From Deltaproteobacteria bacterium (lineage in GTDB: Bacteria; Myxococcota; Kuafuiibacteriia; Kuafuiibacteriales; Kuafuiibacteriaceae), in the NCBI GenBank assembly GCA_016703535.1, contig JADJBV010000001.1, forward strand, positions 5,756,001-5,820,000: a DNA stretch of 64,000 bases, given 5' to 3'. A program made the position numbers and the translations under genes. The notes below the pieces were generated by a model. The model searched no databases. It had not been told where the DNA came from and saw only the letters and a program-made list of their open reading frames with translations. This document shows positions 36,976 to 44,925 of this stretch, one piece after another. Each line of letters opens with the position of its first letter. The first letter of the stretch is position 1.

Positions 36976-38952
36976 CTAAGCCGGCCGACCGGCGTGGATC
37001 GCCAGGACCTCTTCGGGGGTGGTGATGCCGTGGGTCAGCAGGTAGTTGCTGTAGCGAACCATCGGCACGAAGGCGCCTCTTTGAGCGACCTCCCTGAGGC
37101 GCAGGTGGTCCGAGTCCCGGATGATCTCTTGGCGAAGTTCGTCGTCGGCCACCAAGATCTCGTAGACCCCCACCCGCCCTCGGTAGCCGGTGTTGGCGCA
37201 GGTCTCGCAGCCCCGGGCTCGCTTCAGCGTTCCATTGAATGGACGGGGCAAGACCTCCGCGAGCTGGAGTTGCTCCAGCACGTGGGGGGAAGGGGGAGCG
37301 TCTTGGGCGCAGACCGGGCAGAGGCGCCGCACCAGCCGTTGGCTGATCACCCCCACCAAGGCCGAGGCGATGGCGTAGTTCTCCAGCTTCATCTCCCGGA
37401 GCCGCTGGATGGTGCCGATGGCGTCGTTGGTGTGGAGTGAGGTCAACACCAAATGCCCGGTCAGCCCGGCCTCGAGGGCGATCTTGCCCGTCTCTTGGTC
37501 CCGCGTTTCGCCCACCAAGATCACGTTGGGATCTTGGCGCAAGAAGGACCGCAACACCGAGGCGAAGGTGACGCCGATGTCGGGGTGGACACTGACCTGG
37601 GTGATGCCGGGCAAGTTGTACTCCACCGGATCTTCGACGGTGACGATGTTGGTGTCTTCGCGGCGGCGGACGCCGAGGGCCGAATACAAGGTGGTGGTCT
37701 TGCCGCTGCCGGTGGGCCCGGTGACGAAGACGATGCCGTAGGGCCGAGACACCATCTGGTGCACCACCCGGCAGACTTTTTCGGCCAACACCAACTTCTC
37801 CAGGGGTTGGACCGCGGCCGCGGTCTCCAAGAGGCGCATCACGATCTTTTCGCCCTCTTGGGTGGGCATACACGAGACCCGCAGGTCGTATTGGCGGTCC
37901 CCGACTCGGCAGGTGATCCGTCCGTCTTGGGGCCGGCGGCGTTCGCTGATGTCCAAGTCCGCCAGCACCTTGATTCGAGAGGCCAAGGGGCGGGCGTAGG
38001 GTTTGGGGATCGGCGGGCCGGGCCGCTTCATCAAGGCGCCGGAGACCCGGTAGCGAACGTTGACGTAGTCCAGCTCGGGCTCCAGGTGGATGTCCGAGGC
38101 CTCGAGGTCCACCGCTTGGGCGATGATCATGTCGACCAACATCTTGACCTCGTCGCCCTTCCCCTCCAGCGCCTTCTGGTTCTTCGCATCTTCGCTCAGC
38201 CAGGACACCGACTGGAGCTTGGCCGCGGTCTTCCTTTGGCTCGCCTCCGGCGGCGGCAAGTTGGCCGCGTGTTTTTTGAGGAAGGTCGAATAGTCGCTCT
38301 CCCGCACCCCGATCGGGTGGATCTCCAGCCCCCGCAAGATCCGGCGCACCTCGTCGATGCCCGCCAGGTCCTCGAGATCGACGCAGGCCAAGGTCAAGAC
38401 GCCGTTCTTGACGTTGAGCGGGATCATCCGATGCCGCTCGAGGATCTTGGGCGGGATCATCCGGTAAACGCCGGGATCAAAGGCCAACTCCTCGAGCTGA
38501 ACCTGAGCCTGGCCCCGCTCCTTGTTGAGCTGCTCGACCCGCTCGGCCAAGACCTCGGCGATCGCCAGGCCCACTTGGGGCACCCGCTCGACGATCATCA
38601 GGAGCGTGTTGCGATCCAACACCAAACACGAGGTGGGTTCGGTGGTTCGGACCGTCGCGGAGCGCCGCTTCCGTCCCAGGAGGGCCATCTCGCCGAAGAC
38701 CTGGCCGGTCCGGAGGCGGGCCAACTCGTACTTCAAGCCGATCACCGGATCGATCAACAACACCGAGGCGGCGCCAGCCTTGATCAAGAAGAGCGCGTCA
38801 CCTTCGTCGCCCTCTTCGAAGACCACCGTGTCCCGGGCGAAGACCCGCTCCTCGAGGCGTTTGGCGATCGACGGCAGGTACTCGGGCTTGACGTTGCGGA
38901 ACAGGCTGACGTTGGCCAGGAACTGGGAGATCTCGTCGAGCGCTTCGGCCAT
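36976..38952 (-). CDS. GspE/PilB-type ATPase with N-terminal cyclic-nucleotide-binding domain
   Basis: The 658-residue protein has a cNMP-binding domain (about 10-125) with an apparently intact phosphate cassette, FGEMALLGRKRRSATVRT. A MshEN/T2SSE-N region (about 150-235) and the secretion ATPase follow: Walker A GPTGSGKTTTLYSAL, Asp box VTVEDPVEY, Walker B VILVGETRDQETG, His box LVLTSLHTNDA. A tetra-cysteine zinc site (CPVCAQD and GCETCAN) is present. Such ATPases power type II secretion or type IV pilus assembly. The cNMP domain suggests the motor is ligand-regulated. ATG 38952 was preferred over 38970. No other secretion gene adjoins it. Confidence 0.92.
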   Translation of the reverse strand: MAEALDEISQFLANVSLFRNVKPEYLPSIAKRLEERVFARDTVVFEEGDEGDALFLIKAGAASVLLIDPVIGLKYELARLRTGQVFGEMALLGRKRRSATVRTTEPTSCLVLDRNTLLMIVERVPQVGLAIAEVLAERVEQLNKERGQAQVQLEELAFDPGVYRMIPPKILERHRMIPLNVKNGVLTLACVDLEDLAGIDEVRRILRGLEIHPIGVRESDYSTFLKKHAANLPPPEASQRKTAAKLQSVSWLSEDAKNQKALEGKGDEVKMLVDMIIAQAVDLEASDIHLEPELDYVNVRYRVSGALMKRPGPPIPKPYARPLASRIKVLADLDISERRRPQDGRITCRVGDRQYDLRVSCMPTQEGEKIVMRLLETAAAVQPLEKLVLAEKVCRVVHQMVSRPYGIVFVTGPTGSGKTTTLYSALGVRRREDTNIVTVEDPVEYNLPGITQVSVHPDIGVTFASVLRSFLRQDPNVILVGETRDQETGKIALEAGLTGHLVLTSLHTNDAIGTIQRLREMKLENYAIASALVGVISQRLVRRLCPVCAQDAPPSPHVLEQLQLAEVLPRPFNGTLKRARGCETCANTGYRGRVGVYEILVADDELRQEIIRDSDHLRLREVAQRGAFVPMVRYSNYLLTHGITTPEEVLAIHAGRPA

Positions 38953-39127
38953 GGGTTGCAGGCTAACCAAGGCTCAGGCTCGGAGCGAGTCTTCGACCAA
39001 ACCAAAGCGGCGCCTCAGGTTTTTGGGCCTCCCCGGGGGTCCTTGGCCACACCATACCTGACCCGCCGGCCTCACTTGACCCGTTTTTCGGGTGATTGGG
39101 CGGGCTGTGGTAGCGGTGAAAGGCGTG

Positions 39128-39583
39128 ATGGATGAGACCCGGCTCTTCGAGAAGTTGGCTCGGATCGAGGCCTTGTTTTCGGGCGCGACCACCCCTGGTG
39201 AACGGGACGCGGCCGCGGCGGCGAGGCAGCGGATCTTGGAGCGGCTGCACACCGCGGAGCGTTCGGATCCACCCGTGGAGTTTCGCTTCAGCTTGGCCGA
39301 CGAGTGGGCGCGGCGCTTGTTCTTGGCCCTGCTGCGCCGCTACGAACTCAAGCCCTACCGATACCCAGGCCAACGCCGCACCACCGTAATGGTCAAGGTG
39401 CCGAAGGGCTTCGTCCACGAGACGCTCTGGCCCGAATACGAACAGCTGAGCGCCACCTTGCAGAGCCACCTGGACGAGATCACCAACCGGGTCATCGCCC
39501 AGGTCATCCATCAAGACGTGTCGGAGGCCAGTGAAGTGCAGGAGCCCAAGGTGTTGGGAGCGGGCGGCAAACGCCGGGACTAG
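39128..39583 (+). CDS. DUF2786-containing protein
   Basis: The 151-residue protein has an N-terminal helical DUF2786-like motif (KLARIEALFSGATTPGERDA with AAAARQRILERL), known from small proteins with roles in phage and mobile-element-rich genomes. The remaining 110 residues have no assignment. GAAAGG lies about five bases before ATG 39128. It is divergent from the GspE-like gene (about 175 bases of intergenic DNA), and its last four bases overlap the yaeQ stop on the opposite strand. Confidence 0.7.
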   Translation: MDETRLFEKLARIEALFSGATTPGERDAAAAARQRILERLHTAERSDPPVEFRFSLADEWARRLFLALLRRYELKPYRYPGQRRTTVMVKVPKGFVHETLWPEYEQLSATLQSHLDEITNRVIAQVIHQDVSEASEVQEPKVLGAGGKRRD

Positions 39584-40137
39584 GCTGGGTTCGCGGGATC
39601 GAGGCTCCGCCGGCGGATCGCGCCTTCGATCGCGTCACCATCGATGTTGGCCCAAAGTTGACCATCGCTGCGGGTCAATTCGAAGTTCAGGTTCTTCTGC
39701 AGCTTGGCCTCGAGCCCGGCCACGAAGTTGGCCTCGATCTGCCACACGGCGATCTCGGCTTGGCGATGGATACTCCGGGACTCCAACTCCCGCAGCAACG
39801 GCGTCAGCTCCTGGGTGGTGTAGAGCTCGACCCGGGGTGCTTGTTTGGTCGCCTTGTGGAGCCGATCGGCCGACGGCATGCCGATCTCGATCCACGCCAG
39901 CCATCTCCCGGTCGGATCCCGGAGTGAAAGGGGCGGTTCATCCACCGCCGAAAGCCCACCCTTGCTGAACGCCAGGCCCTCCTCGAAGGACAAGGCGTAG
40001 GCCAAGGTTCGGGTCAACAAATATCGGGCGGTCTCCGAGGGGTGCTGAGCCATCCGGAGATCCAGGGCCTGATACACCCCGCGATCGACGTCGGAGAGCT
40101 GGATCTGCAGGCGGTAGACGGTTGCGGTCAAAGCCAC
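39580..40137 (-). CDS. yaeQ: YaeQ family protein
   Basis: The 185-residue protein matches YaeQ throughout: ALTATVYRLQIQLSDVDRGV, MAQHPSETARYLLTRTLAYA, LSAVDEPPLSLRD and WIEIGMPSADRLHKAT. YaeQ has a PD-(D/E)XK nuclease-like fold; its substrate is unknown. The upstream gene on the same strand ends seven bases before, suggesting an operon. Confidence 0.93.
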   Translation of the reverse strand: MALTATVYRLQIQLSDVDRGVYQALDLRMAQHPSETARYLLTRTLAYALSFEEGLAFSKGGLSAVDEPPLSLRDPTGRWLAWIEIGMPSADRLHKATKQAPRVELYTTQELTPLLRELESRSIHRQAEIAVWQIEANFVAGLEAKLQKNLNFELTRSDGQLWANIDGDAIEGAIRRRSLDPANPA

Positions 40138-40143
40138 GGAAGT

Positions 40144-41004
40144 TCACATCCGATCGTCGGCTTCGGGCTCATCGGACTCTTCTTCGTCGTCCTCGTCCTC
40201 GTCGTCTTCTTCATCGTCTTCGTCATCCTCGAAGTCGTCGTCGTCCTCTTCCTCGTCCTCTTCTTCGTCGTCCTCTTCATCGTCCATCGCGCCCGGCGGG
40301 GCGATCACCGCACACTGGTAACGAAGATCGGAGACGAGCTCGAGGAACCGAGCGCCGGTCAAAGCCGCGATCGGGAAGGTGGCCCGCAGCTCCAACATCT
40401 CTCCGGCCGCGTGACGGGCCAACCAACAGCCGTCGGTGCTGGTGTTCTCCAGCAGCGCTTGGGCGTCGGCCATACCTTCGGTGCCCGGCACGTCGACGGT
40501 CAGCTGGATCCACTCTTCTCCGTAGATCACCAGCCGGTTGAGGACCGCGGTCGGGACATCGGCGTCTTCGCTGTCGTCCGGGTCTTTGGTGCCATCGAGG
40601 AAACACATGTCGGCCTCGCTGCGGTCCGACTCGAAGCGTGACTCCACGAAGGCCAAGAGCTCCTCGTAGTTGACGAAGCGGCGCTTCTCCAGGTCAACGC
40701 GGCGACGAAGGTCGTCCAGGATCTCACCCAGGATCACCGCACCCGGGCCGTCACCGTTGCGGGTCAAGGTCTCTTCCATCACCTCCACCCGGCCGGCGCC
40801 GTGCAACCTAACTTGCAAATACGGGAAGGGCTTCTCAGCGGGTGGTTGATCGAAGGTCAACACCCCAACCACTCCCGAGCTGACGTCGACCTTGGCGTGG
40901 GCGCCCAAGCGAAGACCGGCTCGATGAAACAGGCGGCCGAGCGCCGCGGCCAAGAGGCCAGTGGAAGTGGAGCCAGGTTCGAGCATGGCGCGGAAGCTAG
41001 CCAT
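40144..41004 (-). CDS. Hypothetical protein with acidic C-terminal tail
   Basis: The 286-residue protein has a helical N-terminal half (LLAAALGRLFHRAGLRLG, VNYEELLAFVESRFE), a central beta-rich part and an almost pure Asp/Glu tail of about 45 residues. The tail is coded by GAC/GAG/GAA codons over about 40150-40290, so the plus strand shows a TCGTC/CTCGTC-like microsatellite. Such tails bind basic proteins or metals. No family is recognised. ATG 40986 is an alternative start; neither has a Shine-Dalgarno. It is followed by yaeQ after 6 bases and preceded by ybiT after 52. Confidence 0.6.
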   Translation of the reverse strand: MASFRAMLEPGSTSTGLLAAALGRLFHRAGLRLGAHAKVDVSSGVVGVLTFDQPPAEKPFPYLQVRLHGAGRVEVMEETLTRNGDGPGAVILGEILDDLRRRVDLEKRRFVNYEELLAFVESRFESDRSEADMCFLDGTKDPDDSEDADVPTAVLNRLVIYGEEWIQLTVDVPGTEGMADAQALLENTSTDGCWLARHAAGEMLELRATFPIAALTGARFLELVSDLRYQCAVIAPPGAMDDEEDDEEEDEEEDDDDFEDDEDDEEDDEDEDDEEESDEPEADDRM

Positions 41005-41056
41005 GCCGGGGGCACACGTCCATCGCGTTGATGGCGCGACGCGGCATTCCGATAAG

Positions 41057-42637
41057 TCAACCGTGTTGAGCGAGAAAGTCCTCGTAGCTCCCGGGGAAGT
41101 CGACGAGGCCCTGGTCGGTGAAGGCGAAAAGCCGGGTGGCAAAATCGGAGATCAGGTCCCGGTCGTGGGTGACCACAAAGGCGGTACCGTCGTAGCGCTC
41201 GAGGGCGGTTCCCAAGGCCACGATCGACTCAAGATCCAAGTGGTTGCTGGGTTCGTCCAGGACCAAGACGTTGTCCCGGGTCAACATCAGCTTGGCGAAC
41301 ATCAGGCGTACCGCCTCGCCGCCCGAGAGGGCGTTGGTGATCTTTTCGCCCTCGTCCCCCTTGAACATCATCTTGCCCAAGAGGCCTCGGATCTCCTGGT
41401 TACCAGCGGTCTCATCGATGGAGTGGAGCCAATCGAAGACGGTGGTGTCGTGGGGAATGCTGTCGCGGTGATCCTGCGCCAAATACCCGACCTGGGCTTG
41501 ATACCCCCAAGTGACGGTGCCGGCGTCGGGCATCAGCTCGCCCATCAACATCTTGCAGAGGGTGGTCTTGCCGACGCCGTTTTTGCCGACGATGGCGATC
41601 TTTTCACCCTTGGTGACGATCGCGTTGAACTTGTCGCAGACCTTCACGCCCGGCCACCGCTTGCTGAGACCTTCGATGGCCAGGGTCTGTTTGCCGCTCG
41701 GTCGGGCCTGCTGAAAGAGGATAAAGGGGCGTTCGATGTTGGACTTCTTGAGTTCGGTCGGCGCCAACTTCTCGATCTGCTTTTTGCGGCTCTGGACCTG
41801 AGAAGCTCGGGTGCCGGCGGCGAAGCGCGCCACGAAGTCCTGAAGCTGGGAGACCTTCTTTTGGCGCTCGGCGTTGTCTTGTTCGACGCGGGAGCGGACC
41901 TGGCTTTTGGTCATCACCATGTCGTCGTAGCTGCCGGGGTAGGTGATGATCGTCTCGTAGTCGATGTCGGCGATGTGGGTGCAGACCGCGTTCAGGAAGT
42001 GGCGATCGTGGGAGATGGTGATCAACACACCCTTGTAGTTGGTGAGGAATTCTTCCAGCCAACGGATGGTGTCGAGGTCGAGGTTGTTGGTGGGCTCGTC
42101 GAGGAGCAAAGCGTCGGGCTTGCCGAACAAGGCCTGGGCCAACAACACCCGGAGTTTGAGGCCGCCGGCGATCTCCTTCATGGGCCGCTGGTGTTCGCTG
42201 ACCGGGATCCCGAGGCCCATCAAAAGTTCACCGGCGTCGGCCTCCGCGGCGTAGCCGTCTTCTTCGCCGACGAGACCCTCCAGCTCGCCGAGCCGCTCGC
42301 CTTGGGCGTCGCTGATCTCACCGAGGGCGTAGAGCGCCTCCTTTTCGGTCATGGCGGCCCAGAGGCGCTTGTTGCCCATGATCACCACGTCGAGGACCCG
42401 AATGTCCTCGAAGGCGAACTGATCTTGCTTCAGGACCGAGGTCTTTTCGGGCCGCGCGACTGAGCCGTAGTCCGGCTCGAGATCGCCGGCCAAGATCTTC
42501 ATGAAGGTCGACTTGCCCGCGCCGTTGGGCCCGGTGAGACCGAAGCGTTTGCCTTCGGAGAAGACCACGTTGACGTCGAAGAAGAGCTTTTTGCTCCCGT
42601 AGGACTTGGTGACCCCGGTGACCGATATCGCCGCCAT
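41057..42637 (-). CDS. ybiT: ABC-F ATPase, YbiT subgroup
   Basis: The 526-residue protein is a tandem ABC-F ATPase. The first Walker A is LTGPNGAGKSTFMKILAGDL, with LLLDEPTNNLDLDT; the second is IVGKNGVGKTTLCKML, with LSGGEAVRL and LVLDEPSNHLDLES. It aligns along its length with E. coli YbiT, including KQDQFAFEDIRVLDVVIMG, and lacks transmembrane segments. ABC-F proteins act on the ribosome, rescuing stalled elongation or changing antibiotic access. The exact ligand of YbiT is not known. Confidence 0.93.
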   Translation of the reverse strand: MAAISVTGVTKSYGSKKLFFDVNVVFSEGKRFGLTGPNGAGKSTFMKILAGDLEPDYGSVARPEKTSVLKQDQFAFEDIRVLDVVIMGNKRLWAAMTEKEALYALGEISDAQGERLGELEGLVGEEDGYAAEADAGELLMGLGIPVSEHQRPMKEIAGGLKLRVLLAQALFGKPDALLLDEPTNNLDLDTIRWLEEFLTNYKGVLITISHDRHFLNAVCTHIADIDYETIITYPGSYDDMVMTKSQVRSRVEQDNAERQKKVSQLQDFVARFAAGTRASQVQSRKKQIEKLAPTELKKSNIERPFILFQQARPSGKQTLAIEGLSKRWPGVKVCDKFNAIVTKGEKIAIVGKNGVGKTTLCKMLMGELMPDAGTVTWGYQAQVGYLAQDHRDSIPHDTTVFDWLHSIDETAGNQEIRGLLGKMMFKGDEGEKITNALSGGEAVRLMFAKLMLTRDNVLVLDEPSNHLDLESIVALGTALERYDGTAFVVTHDRDLISDFATRLFAFTDQGLVDFPGSYEDFLAQHG

Positions 42638-42900
42638 CGCGGGCGCTCACTAGCAGAGGCCTCCAGAACCGTACAACCGTCGGTTGATCGGACGATCGGC
42701 GCCGGGTTTTGCCCGCCGGGTCGGGGCCAATGTGCAGGTCGGGGCCGAGGCGAAGCACGGGCTGGGCACTCGAAAGAACATCGGGGGGAGCCCTCCACGA
42801 AATCAGCCTTCGCTCCGGCCCTCGGCCTCGATCTGCAGAGCTGATTATCGCCGTGAGCCGAGGGGGGGTGGCGCGGCGTTGCGCCAGGGGGGCGCAGCCC

Positions 42901-43230
42901 TCAGTGAGGCGAAAAGACCTGCTCGAGGGCGGAGGCGTCGATCGCCCGATCGAGCCAGTTGCCCAGCTCTTCCTCCGAGGCAACTCGGACTTGGCGTTCG
43001 CGTTCCACCGAAACCGCCCAACCGCGGCGCTGGAAGATCCGGAGCAGCGTTTCGGCGAGGCCTTCTTGTCGGCCTTCTTGCCGGCCTTCTTTTCGGCCTT
43101 CTTTTCGGCCTTCTTGTCGGCCCGCTTGTCGACCTTCCTGGAGGCCTTCCAGCAGGCCCTGCTTCTTGGCGTCCGCGATGATCTGGCGGACGACCTTACT
43201 CTGATACTGGTAGTTGTCGCCGAAGGCCAT
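42901..43230 (-). CDS. Possible internally translated RpnS-like antitoxin
   Basis: In frame within the Rpn gene, ATG 43230 (residue Met-208, MAFGDNYQYQSKVV) is preceded by AAAGGAG with nine bases between the last G and the ATG. This is a stronger Shine-Dalgarno than that of the full-length start. The product would be 109 residues: the repeat helix and the variable C-terminal domain, exactly the part that is translated separately as RpnS in the known Rpn toxin-antitoxin genes. Translation from this start is inference; the sequence signal itself is direct. Confidence 0.55.
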   Translation of the reverse strand: MAFGDNYQYQSKVVRQIIADAKKQGLLEGLQEGRQAGRQEGRKEGRKEGRQEGRQEGLAETLLRIFQRRGWAVSVERERQVRVASEEELGNWLDRAIDASALEQVFSPH

Positions 43231-43851
43231 TCGAGTCAGCTCCTTTCGGATGTCCCCGCCCAGCGAAGACTGGATCAAATCGTAGTAGATGGTTCGGTGG
43301 TTGTCATCGAGGTCGTCAATCGCCTGCAAGGCCGCCCAGGCCACCTTCGGGCCCCGTTCGGGGTCCAGGGCATGGGCGATCGCCGAAAGCACCGCCAATT
43401 CTGGGGACCGGGCCGCCTCCTCCTCCCGCTCGATGGGCGGGACCTGCTCGGGGCCCAGGACGAGGGGCTCGAAGTGGTGCCTCGGACCCAGATCGACCGG
43501 ACGCCGTGCCCAACGAGCGACGTTGGCTTTCGGCGCTACGACCAAGACCACCACTGGGCAACGATGGCGGTTGCGAAGAGCGGCCGAGTAGAGGGGCCAG
43601 CGAAAAGCCTTGTCAGGGTCCCGGTGGAGCTGCACTTCGACCACCACCACCAGCTCCGGCCGGCGCCCCAACAACAACACCAAGTCCGCGTTCAACTCGG
43701 TCGGGACCAGCTGCGTGAGGTTGCCCTCGGTGGGCTCCGCTTTCGCCTCCGCGGGGATCGGGAGCTGGAACACGAGCCGGAGCAGCTCCGGCGCCAGGCT
43801 CGTCCGCGCCCGAAAGAGCTCGAGGAGGACCTCGTGGCGTTGGGACGGCAT
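42901..43851 (-). CDS. Rpn-family nuclease (RpnL-like) with four-residue repeat helix
   Basis: The 316-residue protein has an N-terminal PD-(D/E)XK-like nuclease domain (TELNADLVLLLGRRPELVVVVEVQ, with the acidic/Q active-site pattern) and a helical C-terminus. Residues about 232-263 are eight tandem four-residue repeats of type EGRQ/EGRK/EGLQ, coded by 12-base repeats at 43061-43153. This is the plan of Rpn proteins (recombination-promoting nuclease, transposase_31-like), some of which are toxin-antitoxin genes within genes. GAGG lies before the ATG. The intergenic region at 42638-42900, between this gene and ybiT, shows nothing recognisable. Confidence 0.85.
   Translation of the reverse strand: MPSQRHEVLLELFRARTSLAPELLRLVFQLPIPAEAKAEPTEGNLTQLVPTELNADLVLLLGRRPELVVVVEVQLHRDPDKAFRWPLYSAALRNRHRCPVVVLVVAPKANVARWARRPVDLGPRHHFEPLVLGPEQVPPIEREEEAARSPELAVLSAIAHALDPERGPKVAWAALQAIDDLDDNHRTIYYDLIQSSLGGDIRKELTRMAFGDNYQYQSKVVRQIIADAKKQGLLEGLQEGRQAGRQEGRKEGRKEGRQEGRQEGLAETLLRIFQRRGWAVSVERERQVRVASEEELGNWLDRAIDASALEQVFSPH
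43061..43153. repeat. 12-base tandem repeat in the Rpn gene
   Basis: About seven and a half copies of a 12-base unit (CCTTCTTGTCGG type on the plus strand) encode EGRQ/EGRK in the minus-strand gene. Copies differ by a few bases, some of them silent or conservative. Confidence 0.9.
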
Positions 43852-43876
43852 CGCCCCCTCAACCTAAGGGGAACTT

Positions 43877-43910
43877 AACGAACCGTCGGAGAAATCCGAC
43901 GAATTTCGTT
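43877..43910 (-). terminator. Hairpin with GAAA loop after the dioxygenase gene
   Basis: Inner stem CGTCGGA (43884-43890) and TCCGACG (43895-43901) enclose GAAA; an outer stem AACGAA (43877-43882) / TTCGTT (43905-43910) flanks it. On the minus strand the hairpin follows the stop of the 43928-44872 gene by 17 bases and is trailed by a mildly T-rich tail, as in intrinsic terminators. It is also just upstream of the Rpn gene. Confidence 0.6.
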
Positions 43911-43927
43911 GCGCCAGCCGGTGATCT

Positions 43928-44872
<945 letters not shown>

Positions 44873-44925
44873 GCTCCGGGCATTTCAATCCGGCGCCCGG
44901 GACCCACCCGGTGTTTTGCGGGTAT

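Noticed and set aside
40150..40290. TCGTC-type microsatellite as a regulatory or phase-variable element
   Set aside because: It is fully explained by the acidic tail of the minus-strand gene, and the codons are mixed rather than a pure repeat; kept only as a possible length-variable tail.
42901..43851. Rpn gene as a transposase or mobile element
   Set aside because: Although such proteins are often annotated as transposases, there are no terminal inverted repeats or target duplications, and known Rpn proteins are nucleases.
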